From positions 91,970,708 to 92,034,707 of the forward strand of contig OX104127.1 in assembly GCA_944470555.2 (NCBI GenBank): a DNA stretch of 64,000 nucleotides. The letters run 5' to 3'. Each line of letters begins with the position of its first letter. The first letter of the stretch is position 1. The notes beneath the pieces are model-generated. The model did not search any database. It had not been told where the DNA came from and saw only the letters and a program-made list of their open reading frames with translations. Shown here in pieces: positions 33,401-45,045 of this stretch. Source of the DNA: Heterobilharzia americana. Lineage: Eukaryota > Platyhelminthes > Trematoda > Strigeidida > Schistosomatidae. The translations under genes and the position numbers were made by a program.

Positions 33401-34239
33401 CATTATTACAAAGACTATCAGGAATATTCTGCAGAGTGCGTAATAAGTCTTGTTTGAACGAATCAAACTAATCAAGAGTGTATACCAGGGACTTTATGTT
33501 TCTCTTGTCCTAGATGTGGAATATATATCACCTGATTTGGTTAGCGACACACGCATTTCAAAGAAATACAGTAGAAAAACAAAACCGTTTCTAAAAATTA
33601 ATGTTAACTTATAAACAAAGAGAGTGAAATATCTATTCTCGATTGATCAATAACTTATTGTATGATGTGATGAGAGAAATAAAAGGCTTTTATTTAGGTC
33701 TTGAATATAAAATCTTACTAAGAGCAAACAAAGAGGAGAAAAACATCTTCACAGGCAGCATAGAAGATTCTTTATCCAATGTTTTTTTTAAAATCAAAAT
33801 GGTTCCGCTCAACTTGAAGCTGTTTTCTCCACTCAACAACTGATTAGGAGTGTGTAAAAACGTTCCGCGTTGGACCGTCTCTATGCGTGCGTGCAATAAT
33901 TGACTTGTTCTTGTGCAGTTAGTTACGCAGACTGAACAAAACCTGTTCCGTTCAGACAGATCTCCAAACACTGTTATACATAGCTGTTTAAAGGAGATTG
34001 CAAAGCGAATGACAGCTAAATTCATGGACACCTGGTTAACTTAGATCACCTTGTCCACCAGAATTCTCCTTCAAAATCATCTAGAAAGTCAAGTTATACA
34101 TTTCAAGTGGAGTGCCGATTCACTATTTACAAACAGCAGAAGTTTTAGCCATTCCTCAATTTAAGTCTCATCTCCTCATTGAAAGAGGTATATTCAACCT
34201 CTCTATATCCCTGGCTAACCGATGCCCATCTGAAGCTCC
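30421..34239. other. Long A+T-rich stretch, mostly featureless
   Basis: Apart from the relic at 31555-31690 and a possible degenerate tRNA-like scrap near 32955-33030, I see nothing definable. A minus-strand open frame at 33690-34031 (113 codons, MSMNLAVIRF...) has no motif and no splice support. Confidence 0.3.
31555..31690 (-). repeat. Protein-like repeat relic, copy 2
   Basis: The minus strand reads NSLYEISADKIAKFGTEIA and, after a few residues, NTKQLSFPSSA; it parallels 28590-28700. Source element unknown. Confidence 0.4.
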
Positions 34240-35415
34240 AGAACAAAAGTTTAAGAAACCGACGCAGGTTTAAAACTTGAACGGGGATGCAACAAGCAGG
34301 TTTTCAACTTCTGACAGGTTCTGAAACACAACCAGTGGCCAACATTTGACGTATTTATTGACCTGAAGGTGGACCGTGAGGTAATCTGGTAGTGTCTGAC
34401 TGTTAAGGGAGTACCGAGAAAGTATGTAGTGTTAATGAAACCTGTCAACTCAAACTCACGTAGTTATTTCAGGGCTTATGGAGTGTTTTCATCAGAATTG
34501 GCGAAAACTAGTGGTGTCCATGAGGAATGCTCACTATCACTATTCCTTTTTAGCTCGTTACAGACGTACTAATGGACATAACCTAAGGTACATGTGATTT
34601 CACAGAGGTTGCCCTACTCCCTGCAAATAAAATTTTCCTCCCTGCCGAAGACACTGAAAAATGTGAACATGGTCTTCTGAATGTTTTGAACAGAAATCCG
34701 AGTGTGCTTGGCATGTTTCGTACCTGCCAAATGTAAGATGATGTTCCAGAACTGATTTGAAATCACTCCTAGATTGATGATAGAGAGTGAAGTGGTGGAA
34801 TATGTTGGATAGGCCGATTGTTTACGAAATCTCAGCCCGGATATAGAAGGCTAGTTTGACACTTGCCAACCTGCATAGTCTGCGGCGCCGATTGGAGAGA
34901 TATCGACTATGTATCTAAGGATGAGTTTACTGCATTACAGTCTGTTCTGTCATGTTGTACGACTGTGAGACGTGGTCGTTAAAAATAGAAGATATGAGGC
35001 CGTTTCAGAGTTTGAATCATAGGTGTCTTCGTAGCATTGCTCGTTTATGGTGGAATCACCGTGTGAGGAATATTAAGGTCAGATGAAGGGTTCTAGGCAA
35101 GATATGCAAGACAATTGATGAGGTTGTGAACTTTCATCTACTGAGGTGACTTGGATATATGTTGCACATGCTGTCACTGCCTATATTGACTTGAAATGAT
35201 AGGTAAAATTGAATTTGGCTGAAAGAGGGTTCAGGGTGGTCAGACCAAAATATGTCACCAGTCGATGAAGCCTCTAACTGTTAGTTTGAGTTGTGTGAGA
35301 TGCTGATTTTCTGGCTGGGATCGCGAAACAACAGAAACTAGTGGTTGAGGACTTTTTTTGATGTGACTGAACATCGGTCATAATGGCGAAGACATATTCA
35401 CTCTCTGACGTCTTC
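34240..35415 (+). pseudogene. Relic of a second RTE-like retrotransposon family
   Basis: Across several frames there are RT blocks: FDVFIDLK then VDREVIW (the residues between are deleted), GVPRKYVVLMKP, FRAYGVFSSELAKTSGVHE, and SLSLFLFSS where SPFLFNFVID is usual. Then comes a long C-terminal region: LYDCETWSLKIEDMRPFQSL, NHRCLRSIARLWWNHRVRN, TIDEVVNFHLLR and finally WRRHIHSLT. The order is that of RTE-type proteins, but the sequence differs clearly from the main RTE family here. The catalytic YxDD block is not visible. Many stops; an old fossil. Confidence 0.7.
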
Positions 35416-36094
35416 TTAAGCTTGAATATTTGTACTAACTTACATCTTCAAAGTGTTCGTTCTCTCATACATCTTTGTCTTCTTTGATATGTCTTTTTGT
35501 ATCCATTTGATTTTTATATACTAATGTGGAGTGTGGCAATTTGAGTCAGAGGATTTGTTCGTGAGGTTTTACCTTGATTCTGTATATCTGTCTGTCACAA
35601 CTAATCTTTGAGCTCGCGTTTTCCATAATCTCCCCAAGACATACTATTTGGTTTGAATGTTATAAGTTCTGTTAAAAATGTCATTCAGTAAGTAATACTG
35701 TTTCAAATCGAGCATACAAATACAAATCTAAAGCTTCTGAAAGTGATGCATTAAAAAAAATTTCTTTCGCTCAATTGTCTTTTAGTAATTTGAAGCTGCT
35801 TCACATCAAGTACAAACTGTTGAAGGTCAGATGGCTTTAGAAATTTTCCCATCCTTGTTTAGGATAGTGCCATTCCAGCTAAAGTTAAAAACCTACGCGC
35901 TTTATTGTGAATACATTAACAATGTACTTTCGAATTGGAGTTCTGTTGTTTGTTTCTAAAGGCTTCTGCTAACCCGTGATATTGTGTGAATGCCACAAAT
36001 GGGTGTTTGTAATCACTACCCACGTGGCTGACTATAAACGTTAATGATACTAACATGAAAAAAATAAACTACGCCTGGAATCTTTTCTTAAGAA
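35416..36094. other. A+T-rich non-coding stretch
   Basis: Contains T-rich runs; no supported feature. Confidence 0.3.
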
Positions 36095-37860
36095 GTACTG
36101 AAAGAAATGCGGGAAAGTAGCAGGACCAGATGTAATTCCACCGGAAGCACTGAGAACAGACTCGGGGACAACAGCGGACATGCTCACACCACTTCTATTG
36201 CAGAAGGTCTGGAAGGAAGGAAAGATACCTGGTGATTGATTGGAAGAAGGGCTACCCTGCCAAAATCTTAAAGAAGGGTGAGTGACCTGAGTCTTTGCAA
36301 GAACTGGTGAGGAATCATGCTACTGTCCCCGTCATCCCAAGCAAGATATTAGGCTGCATCATCCTGGAGAGACTAAAGGATGTGCTGGATTCAAAATTAC
36401 TTCTGGAACAGGCTGGATTCAGGAAGTACAAATCATGTGCGCATCGAATTGCAACACTACACTTCGCATCATCGTAGAACACAGGATAGAATGGCAGTCA
36501 ACCCTCTACCTCATCTGTACTTCATCCACTTTGAAAAAGACTTCGACAGCGTCGACCGAGAAGTAACTTGACAGGCAACTGCTTCAACACTACGGAATAC
36601 CACAAACTTCTATCAACCTCATTCAACAACTATATGAAGACGCCATATGCCAAGTACTTCACAATCAGAAGCTCAGTGATGCCTTTGAAGTGAAGACAGG
36701 AGTAAGACAAGGCTGCCGCCTACTATCACCCATGATCTTCCTGATTGTGGTTTACTGGACAAACTGGATTGGATCTTGCAACAAACGTGGGGAGCGAGAA
36801 GGGGGCCTATGTTATTTGACTAACGAAAGACCCTGGAAGAAGATTTGGATTTGCAACCGATGATGATTTGTGTCGAAAGTCTTGTCGCACAAACTCAAAG
36901 ATCTACAAGCAAAAACCAACAAGTTGACAGAGTAGGCAGAGCAGCAAAGATGGACTTTAAGTGAACGTAGAGAAGACAGAGGTGATGGAGATACCCAACC
37001 AACAACAACAACAAGCATCAATCAATATCAGTGGGAGAAAGCTAAAGGAAGTTGTCTGTTTCACCTACCTACCTGTCCAGGCAAAGCAGCATCGTCTCAA
37101 ATACAGGCGGTGGTGGCGACACAGATGAGGATGTCAAAGCAACCAGGATCGGAAAGACAGCAAGACACGCCTTCCTGCATTAATCCTAAGCAATCAGTGT
37201 GGAGATCTACTGCACTGCACTGCACTGCACTGCACTGCACTGCACTGCACTGCACTGCACTGCACTGCACTGCACTGCACTGCACTGCACTGCACTGCAC
37301 TGCACTGTACTGTACTCGACTCAGTGATAAAGCGCGAACAAGATCCGGATTCCAACACTAATGCAATGTCAGTCAAGTCAGTGCTTCTACATGGTGGTTG
37401 ATAGACTTGGAGGAGCGTTACGAAAAGCATTTTCAACAAACAACTGCAGAAATGCATCAACAGCTACCGCCTATGCTCACTCGATACTGACACTGGAGAT
37501 CAGAAGGTGGCGGAAAGAATAAGCAACAAGGAACTCACTCTGACTTGTCAACGAACCAACTGAGAACCGACCAACCAATAAACATGGAGAAGAAGAGAGT
37601 GTAGATGGATTGGATTGGTTATACACTGAGGAGACCGTCTGGGGATATGACGCACTTGGCCAGGCAGTTGAGTGGGATCTAGATGGGGACCGACGAGTTT
37701 GGCGTTCGAGGGTGATATGAAGGAGATCGTGTGAGGAGGAGATGAATGGTTATGTGGAGTGGTGGAGCGAGGCTGAATAGACTGCAGAGGAGAGAGTGAA
37801 ATGGTGACGTGCCACTGAGGCGTTTGTTTTACTAGTAAACTAAATGATAAGTAATAATTA
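36095..37860 (+). mobile_element. 5'-truncated RTE copy containing a microsatellite
   Basis: Starts in the KAAGPDG-type RT entry block (GGGAAAGTAGCAGGACCAGATG) and continues through LERLKDVLDSKLLLEQAGFR, the DFDSVDRE block near 36540 and KTGVRQGC, to the C-terminal region and a remnant 3' end near 37850. The catalytic DFADD block is damaged near 36850. At 37211-37305 a (TGCAC)19 array has grown out of the CTGCACTGCACTCAGC coding segment. Many frameshifts. Confidence 0.85.
37211..37315. repeat. (TGCAC)19 microsatellite plus two TGTAC units
   Basis: Nineteen perfect pentamers (95 bp) are followed by two TGTAC variants. They lie exactly where other RTE copies have one or two CTGCA/CTGCACTGCAC units. 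Confidence 0.97.
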
Positions 37861-37864
37861 CCAG

Positions 37865-38030
37865 TTGATATGCTCTACACGGTGAGCTATTCGAGGCTTT
37901 TGATTTGATGGGCGCGAAGTTCGAGTCAGAAGGAGGAAGAACATTAGTCGCACGAGAGCAAGTTCATCGCATAGCTTATATGTCTAAACAACAAGAAAAT
38001 ACGTTCTTCATCCCGCCACTAGTCACTATC
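37865..38030 (+). repeat. Very degenerate Sm-alpha-like copy
   Basis: A-box-like GGTGAGCTATTCGAGGC, B-box-like AAGTTCGAGTCAG and the terminal CCGCCACTAGTCACTATC resemble the family, but no hammerhead core remains. Confidence 0.4.
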
Positions 38031-38164
38031 AAGTATTTTTCAGTGTTCCCTCAAGTTACTTGGCCAATTCTTCCTTCTATATAACCTGATGTATGTCGAG
38101 CAAACGTTTTGGGAAATATTCAGTTTTGCTTGAACTATAACTTTAGTCGGCTTCCGTTACCTTG

Positions 38165-38565
38165 ACTGGACTGGATTGGATCTTGCAGCAAACAGTGAGG
38201 AGCGAGAAGAGGGGGATACGCTGGACCTGCGGAAAAGAACCTAGAAGATTTGGATTTCGCCTATGGTGATTTATGTTTAATGTCACACAAACTTGAAGAT
38301 TTACAGGGAGAAAGCTAACAAGCTGACAAAAGAGGCAGGGCAGCCGAAAATGGGAATACCATCAGGATGAACGTAGAGAAGACCAAGGTGATGAAGATAC
38401 CCAACCAACATCACCATCACCAACAACAACAAGCTCCAATCACCATCAACGGGAGAAACTCAAAGGAAGTAGCCTCTCTCACCTACCCAGGCAAGGTAGC
38501 ATCACTTCAACTACAGGTGGCAGCACAGACGAGGACAGTCAAAGCTGATAAACAAAAACCATAGG
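38165..38565 (+). mobile_element. RTE fragment, left part, split by an insertion
   Basis: RT from the WIMQQTV-like segment through the catalytic region (DLDFAY, damaged) to the TRTVKADK region, matching other copies up to 38565, where homology stops. It resumes at 39253 in register. Confidence 0.8.
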
Positions 38566-39252
38566 TTTGAATAAGTGGGAGAGTAAAGTAAAGGAATGTA
38601 GAGATAAAATGAAACAAGATGGAGTCATCACAGGAATTAAAAAAACTGATCACATTCTCTCCTCTGTCCATTAGATTACCTAAAAATCTCGTCTCATAAC
38701 AGTTCGGAAAACAGAAGTAATATGGTTGTGTAGCGCATGCCAAAAATTTTTAAATTACTAAGAGCATCGATTAGATATCCTGTAACTACGAAGTGTCTTC
38801 CATTACTAGTGGTCTGAGACTTGCTTTCAATCAAAAGTGAGCTGCCAATAATGTGTTCACAGAATTCAGTAAAAATCCTTTTATTAATTCTTCAAATGTA
38901 GACTACTTAGTGCTATGGTTTGGAGAATCACCCATCAACTTGAAACCCAGTAGTGAACACAATCTACCCTGACAGATATATATTATTGATATAAGTTCAT
39001 CTTTAGCTTGGTAGCAAAAGTAATGATAAATTCAGAATAACTGGTCATTTTACAAATTGATATCGAGTCACCTGAAAGGAGTACAAATATGAAGCATGGA
39101 TACAATTGAAACTTGTTACTATATGTTCAAAAGACATATTTCATTGTCGTATCAAAGACAATTTATCACCCTTGATAAATCTGTTATGACTCAATTATAT
39201 TTAATTTTCTGACTTATTATATATTTCACGAATTTAAAATTCTATCTATAGG
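38566..39252. mobile_element. Unidentified 687-bp insertion in an RTE copy
   Basis: Homology to other RTE copies breaks at 38565 and resumes at 39253. ATAGG occurs at both edges (38561-38565 and 39248-39252), consistent with a 5-bp target-site duplication. The inserted segment is A+T-rich, has no coding region I recognise, no obvious terminal inverted repeat and no poly(A) or (TAA)n tail. It also begins GTTTGA and ends TCTATCTATAG within the duplicated bases, so an intron-like reading is formally possible. Confidence 0.55.
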
Positions 39253-39795
39253 AAAAGCAAGACAGGATTTCATTATTCTGAAATCACTGTGGAGATCTAC
39301 TGCACTCAGCACAAAGCGTGAACAACATCCGGATTTCAACACCAACTTCAGTCAAGTCAGTGCTTCTATATGGCTCACAAACATGGCGTGTCACGAAAAA
39401 CATTTCCTACAAACTACAGACATGCCCCACCAACAGCTGCCACCTACACTCGCTCCATACTGAAGATCAGATGGCCCGAATAAGGAACAAGGAACAGTGG
39501 GAATGAACCAACCAAGAACCAATCGCTCAACAAATATGCAGAAGAAAGTGGAGATGGATGGGCATGCACTGAGAAGACTATTTGGGGGTATTGCGTACCA
39601 GGCCAGGAACTCGAATGGAACCCGCATAGGAAACTAGTTGCGCATGCGACGGTGACATGGAGATGGTAAGAAGAAGAAATGAAAGCTTGTGGGCAGTCGT
39701 AGAGCTAGGTTCATAAAACTGCAGAGAACAGAGTGAAATGGAAGCGTGCTACTGAAGCCATATGTTCCACTAGGGAGAGAAAAATAATAATAATG
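39253..39795 (+). mobile_element. RTE fragment, right part
   Basis: Continues from GGAAAAGCAAGACAGG through the C-terminal coding region, nearly identical in parts to 23230-23740 (for example AAGCGTGAACAACATCCGG). It ends in CCACTAGGGAGAG and a (TAA)n-like tail at about 39780-39795. Confidence 0.85.
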
Positions 39796-40624
39796 ATATT
39801 CGTCTTAGTTAAGTTACTAAATTTTCAATATCCAGTGTATCTTGATTCCTGGATGGCAATCCGTCTGGAATTCTCTATCCCTTCTACAATTTGTTAACGG
39901 ATGTGATGTGACCGAGTGGTGCTTGCGCGTGTGTGTATAATGATACTGAGACTCAGTAGACACCTTAACCAAATACCTTTACGACTGACCTCCCTCAGTA
40001 CCTTCTGCTTCACTGAGTGGCGTAAAATCAGAAGACAAATACGGCCTGTGACTCCAAGAACAAAGGCAGCTTTCATTACTCAAATACATGACATATGTAT
40101 CTATTTACAAAACTCTCAGAAAGTGAAGCCATAAAATGAACCAATCCGACTTCTTGTATGAGGTCAAATTTCTCCAATCAGGTTCTCATGTCAACGCATG
40201 CATGAATCACGACCTGAACGTGATATGATCAAGACTTGAAAACAACTCCCCTATTGGTTGTCTTTTGTCTTTACATATCAGGATGTACAGTTTAGAGAAT
40301 GTAAACGTTCGTTGGACTCATCCTATTTCCACCCGGTGTATTTGTTACGGTAGTTTTCCAATGAAGTTAAAGGTAGTATGAGCAAGATATCCATGGTTCT
40401 TGAAATGCCTCAAGAAGCACACAACATCACTTATTGATGCACGGTTGGTTGCAAGGGAAAATTAAATATACACCCTCTCATTTTTTCCAGTTCGTTAGAG
40501 GATGTCGGAATTGTTGGCTAACCGCAAAAAATAGTTTCTCTGTTTGCTGAACTAAAAAGGTGTATATTTTCATCTTGATCACCCAAATGACGAAACTCTT
40601 TTTAAGTGAAGTATACATTTTGTA
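39796..40624. other. A+T-rich non-coding stretch
   Basis: No supported feature. Confidence 0.3.
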
Positions 40625-40715
40625 CATATTGTAAGTCATTCAGGTATTAGTGTTAATGCTTGTCCCAAATGGGACGAAATGCGCATCCTGGATTCCACTG
40701 CTAGCTACTGCCCTT
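40625..40715 (+). repeat. Sm-alpha-like remnant with half a hammerhead
   Basis: Stem II is perfect (GTCCC AAAT GGGAC), GAAA is kept, and ATC precedes CTGGATTCCACTGCTAGC, the usual end. The 5' core reads TTAATGCTT instead of CTGATGA, so it cannot fold as an active ribozyme. Confidence 0.6.
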
Positions 40716-40761
40716 CATTACTATACATTCTTTCAGGTATTCTTAAAAAATGTTTTAAAAA

Positions 40762-40764
<3 letters not shown>

Positions 40765-40805
<41 letters not shown>
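40765..40805. repeat. (AT)20 microsatellite
   Basis: About 41 bp of uninterrupted AT dinucleotides. Confidence 0.97.
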
Positions 40806-40808
<3 letters not shown>

Positions 40809-40897
40809 GTGTAAGATTAAAATATTTCGAGTATCATCCCAACCATTTTCGTCAATTGATATGATATTCACTGTGGATGTTTGTGGAGATTTATTAA

Positions 40898-41150
40898 GTG
40901 ATTTCAGGCTGGGATTCATCATGGACCGATATCACTTGGAAGAACATTGGAAACCTAGAAGGACTGGACAGATGTTTCTTCCCAGTAGGCAACTCCTCAG
41001 CAGTGCTCACCCATAGACCCACCCTCCTGGTATCGAACCCAGGACCTTCAGGTTCCATGGCCAGCACCTTACCATTGAGCCATTGAGTCGGAATCCAATG
41101 GTCTATGATTCTAACTTCTGTCCGTTCACGATAAAGCGTGATCATCACTC
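40898..41150 (-). repeat. tRNA-like SINE-like repeat, family R2, left arm
   Basis: On the minus strand: GGACAGAAGTTAGAATC, GGATTCCGACTCAATGGCTC (A-box-like TGGCTCAATGG), GGTCCTGGGTTCGATACC (B-box GGTTCGATACC), a GAGCACTGCTGAGGAG block and an end with GATATCGGTCCATGATGAAT. It is the reverse complement of 41284-41535. Box spacing is as in a tRNA, but the rest does not fold as one, so it is probably a pol III-derived retroposon. Confidence 0.68.
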
Positions 41151-41283
41151 ATCGTCATCACCTGGTTTGCCCCACCTCTCAGGATATCTAAGTAGAACTT
41201 CAGGAATCACCTCTTGCAGCTCGTCACCAGTGAGCACCAGATCAAACCTGGTGACCGTGAGGACAAATACGCATTGATGACCT
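41151..41283 (-). other. Spacer of R2 inverted pair with open frame
   Basis: The minus strand is open across the spacer and encodes RFDLVLTGDELQEVIPEVLL and then RYPERWGKPGDDDE before a stop at the left-arm edge. Composition is coding-like and more G+C-rich than the surroundings. It contains a smaller inverted pair GTCACCAG/CTGGTGAC. Origin unknown. Confidence 0.35.
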
Positions 41284-41535
41284 TGGGTGATGATCGCACT
41301 ATGTCGTGAACGGACAGAAGTTGGAAATATGGACCAGTGGATTCCGACCGAGTGGCTCAATGGTAAAGTGCTGACCACGGAACCCGAAGGTCCTGAGTTC
41401 AATCTCTGTCGGGGAGGAGTCATGGGCGCACACTGCTGAGAAGTCCTATACTAGGACGAAACAGAAGACTAGTGCTCCCAGATTTCCTATATTCCTCCAA
41501 CTGATGTCAGTTCATGATGAATTCTAACCTGATAA
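41284..41535 (+). repeat. tRNA-like SINE-like repeat, family R2, right arm
   Basis: Plus-strand copy: GTGAACGGACAGAAGTTGG, GAGTGGCTCAATGGTAAAG (A-box), GGTCCTGAGTTCAATCTC (B-box-like), GCACACTGCTGAGAAG, ending in TGATGTCAGTTCATGATGAA. Same family as the left arm, about 250 bp. Confidence 0.68.
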
Positions 41536-42084
41536 GGTATACTTCGGTAGGTAAAAGTCACTTCGAAAAGTTATCTTGTATTCAATAAGCTCGAAAAGTT
41601 AAAACCGCAGATGTGATACCTTTAAATTCAAGTAATGGGTTTTAAAGCCTGAGTTTTTGTGTATGTTCTTCATGGGGAAACTTAAGTCTACGCTTATCAT
41701 AATTCACTGTGATGATAAGTCTACTAGCTTGGTGTTCATAGAATACGATCAGTGATGAAGACTGAAAAACAGAAAACTGATTAGTCTCACGTTCACGCTA
41801 GTCAAAAGGTTCAAATTCAAATAAATCAGCATAGAATATTTAAATCACTTTGATTTGAAGTGTTATTGCTTACTATACACTTAGATTTTCGACTGAAACT
41901 TTCTTCAGATTTCTTTACCAGAAATACTTTAGCCAGTTGTATTCAGCACAAATCTGTTCAAAGTTATTAGAATAGAGACAAATTAGAGTTAAGAGTCATT
42001 TATTGGATACAATTTGCGTCAATATACTATTACTTTTAAAGTACAGCAGCGTATCTTCACTGTCTAAATTATTTTGAAATGAGT
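41536..42084. other. A+T-rich non-coding stretch
   Basis: No supported feature. Confidence 0.3.
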
Positions 42085-43305
42085 AATGAAGTAATTTGGC
42101 AGTTGCTGAAACACTACGGTTTCAGTCCCACAAACCTTCATCAACCTCATTCAACAGCGATTTGATTATAATGAGGATGCTACATGCAAAGTGATTCACA
42201 ACACAGTGTAAAGCTCAATAATGTCTTTGAAGCGAAGACAGGAGTAAGACAAGGTTGCCACCTACTATCACTAGTGATATTCCTGATTATGGTCGACTGG
42301 ACTAGAATGGACGATGCAATAAACTGTGATGAGCGAGAAGATGGTCATACGCTGGTTAGACCGATGAGGAGACCCTAGAAGATTTGGATATAGCTTATGA
42401 TGATTTACGTCTAATCTCCTGTGGCAAAAACTTGATGATCAGTCGAAAACTAACAGATCAGCAGAAGAGGCAAAGCAGCGAAGACGGGACTTCCTGCGGG
42501 TGAAGGTGAACGTAGAGAAGACACAGGTGATGAAGATACCCAACAACAACAACAACGAGCACCAATCACCATCAACGGGAGAAATCTAAACGAAGTAGTC
42601 TCCTTCACCTAACTAGGCAAGACAGCGTTGTTTCAAATACAGGCGGCAGTGGCACAGATGAGTATGACAAAGCAGCCAGGATCGGAAAGTCAGCAAGACA
42701 GACCTTCCTGCTATAATCTGAAATCAGTGTGGAGATCTATTGCACTGAACTCCACTCCACTCAGCATAAAACGTAAACAAGATCCCGATTTTCAACACTA
42801 ATTCACTCAAGTCAGTGTTTCTATGTGATGGCTCAGAGATTTGGTGACACGTTACAAAAAGCATGTCCAACAAACAGTACACATAGGTGAACAGCTACCG
42901 CCCACGCTCACTCGATACTGACACTGAAAATCAGATGGTCAGAATAATAAGAATGAGCAAGAAGGAACTCTCTGTGACCTGGCAACGAACTAACCAAGAG
43001 CTTGTAACCCAACAAATATGCAGAAGAGAGTCGAGATGGGCTGGGGTGTACATGCACTGAGAAGACTGTTTGGGAACACCACGCGTCAGGCCAGGCCGTT
43101 GAGTGGAATTCAAATGGGAAACAATGAGTTGAGCGTCTGAGGGTGACCATATAGAGGAGATCGTGTGAGGAAGAAATGAGAGCTTATGGGCAGTCATGGA
43201 GCCAGGTTCAAAAGAGTACAGAGAAGAGAGTGGAATGGAGATGTGCTACTGAATCTCTATGTCCCACTATGAACCCAAAGGTCAAATAATAATAATAATA
43301 ATGAT
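42085..43305 (+). mobile_element. 5'-truncated, diverged RTE copy
   Basis: Starts at the EVIWKLLQHYG-type block (GAAGTAATTTGGCAGTTGC). It includes KTGVRQGCHLLSLVIFLIMV, a damaged catalytic block near 42385 and the C-terminal region. The end is CCACTATGAACCCAAAGG with a (TAA)n-like tail at about 43288-43305. Numerous stops. Confidence 0.83.
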
Positions 43306-43929
43306 AAAGAAGGAATCAGATTCATGAATAGGCAAATTAGGATGTTGTAAACCAATTTTTAACATCTGTATAGGTTTTCCACAAGTAATGAACGCCTCAT
43401 AAGTACTTATGAAACTTACCAAACACTCTAACCTCTAGTTACTACTTAAATAACATGATTTCTATCTGATCACATTGAGATTATTAACAAGTGATCCCAA
43501 GTTATTCTCAAAGAAAATAGCGTCTTTGTTTAAAATATCTTGCAGATTTATTGCGTGAAAAAAAAATTTTTTGTTGTTTTTTTATTGCGTAAATTGTGTT
43601 CTAACTATAAGACAGAATGCACATAAACTTATCAGTCAGAAACGAATAGAAATATTAACCGAAACATACTGAATTCTGGATAAGTATGAAAAAGGATGTG
43701 TGTTTGTAATAAACTACTGAATTTTAGCCTGAATAATTTATCTACAGAAGTGATTTCTTGAATCAAGCTATAATTAAAAACGGCATGGCTGTCTGTTCAA
43801 AAAAGTGGTCAGTTAGTGTTTAACATTTAGGCTACTTTGCTGTGTCACATTAATCTGATTTGCTATAGCTTACTATCTAATATCGGTATTCTTCAAGTTG
43901 ACTTCGTTTAAGGTGGTGTTATTAACTTG
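43306..43929. other. A+T-rich non-coding stretch
   Basis: No supported feature beyond an A-run/T-run cluster near 43557-43585. Confidence 0.3.
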
Positions 43930-45045
43930 ATAATTCCCATTGTAGCATCAAGAACAAGAGACTCAGCGAAAAGACTCTTTTTAACGAATTTATTTTCAAC
44001 CTGGACAATCGTATATAAATGATATTTAAAGAGTTATATCCCGTGAGGAAAACTAAACACTATATGATGATGATGATGATGACAATAATAAAACAGTGAA
44101 TGATGACATAGGAATTTATGATAAAGGAAGGATACAAAGGTTAAATTAACAAGATGAGGAGAGGGGAAGCTAATGGGGGTGGGAAAATGTTATGGCCATG
44201 ATAAAAATAGTGACTGTACATACTTCTTTTGTATAGAACACAGATCAAGTTTCAGTTCATGAATAGCTAAAGCCTTTAGTGTTTTAAGGAGTGGAAAAAG
44301 AAGAAAACGTGGGAGGTTCGAGTGAATTTGATAAACAATTTTAAAGTCGATGTCTGGGTTTGTTGAGTGATGGAAATGTTCTAGAATCGAACTTCTAACA
44401 GACTTTGTCTTACCTTTATAAAACCAAGAAGGAACATGTTGTCGTATATGTGTAGAAAGCATTCTCTGCCTACGGCTAACGTACCTTGCTCGATAAGAGC
44501 AAGTAACCTGGTAGATGCACATAGCTATCATGGCCATATCATTTTCCCATCCCCATTAGCTTCCCCTGCCCCAATTTTGTTAACTTAACCTTTGTATCCT
44601 TCCTTTATCAATATTATTGTTATTCTAATTGCCTTCACCTTGATCAGTTTCCGGTGTTATTTCACTTAATTATTTAATCCTTTTAGAAAACATCGATTTC
44701 ATCTTGACCAACTTGTCTAATCTTATTATATAATACTTAATTGTTTTACCATCTTCATCAATCTTTTCACTCACTTATGAGTTACTAACCTCCTACAAAC
44801 CGTCGCATTTTACTACGTAATCTGCTTTGTTATAAATCATACGTCAATTATTATTATTACAACTACAAATTCCTGTCATCATCCGCTGTTTTAATATTAT
44901 CATTATTATCATCATATAGGGTTTAGTTTTCTTCACGGGATTTAATTTTTCAAATATCATATAAATACGATTGTCAAGGTTGAAAATAAATTCGTTGAAA
45001 AGAGTCTCTTCGCTGAACATCTTGTTCATGATGCTTTCTTTATTA
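43930..45045 (-). mobile_element. Penelope-like element relic with inverted flanks
   Basis: The left flank (43930-44210) is the reverse complement of the right flank (44525-45045, longer by an insertion). The shared stretches include GAAAATAAATTCGTT, TTTAGTTTTC-TCACGGGAT and CCCATTAGCTTCCCC. Between them the minus strand encodes a GIY-YIG remnant. PLEs are known for flanking terminal repeats that may be inverted, which fits. The reverse transcriptase is missing. Confidence 0.7.
44190..44537 (-). pseudogene. PLE GIY-YIG endonuclease remnant
   Basis: An open frame of 115 residues on the minus strand: CIYQVTCSYRARYVSRRQRM corresponds to IYQ.TCSCG..YIGRT..., followed by LSTHIRQHVPSWF, SSILEHFHHS and, near the end, CSIQKKYVQSLFLSWP. 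The GIY-YIG signature is eroded: YVSR replaces YIGR and the Cys-Ser-Cys motif is partly lost. Nuclease activity is unlikely although the frame is open. It belongs to a PLE subfamily different from the copy at 9.2-10.0 kb. Confidence 0.7.

Noticed and set aside
33690..34031. 113-codon minus-strand open frame as a gene
   Set aside because: No domain, splice support or neighbouring exons in phase; AT-rich composition makes it plausible by chance.
37097..37460. Open frames through the (TGCAC)n array on both strands
   Set aside because: They exist only because a pentamer repeat without stops stays open; the peptides are pure repeats.
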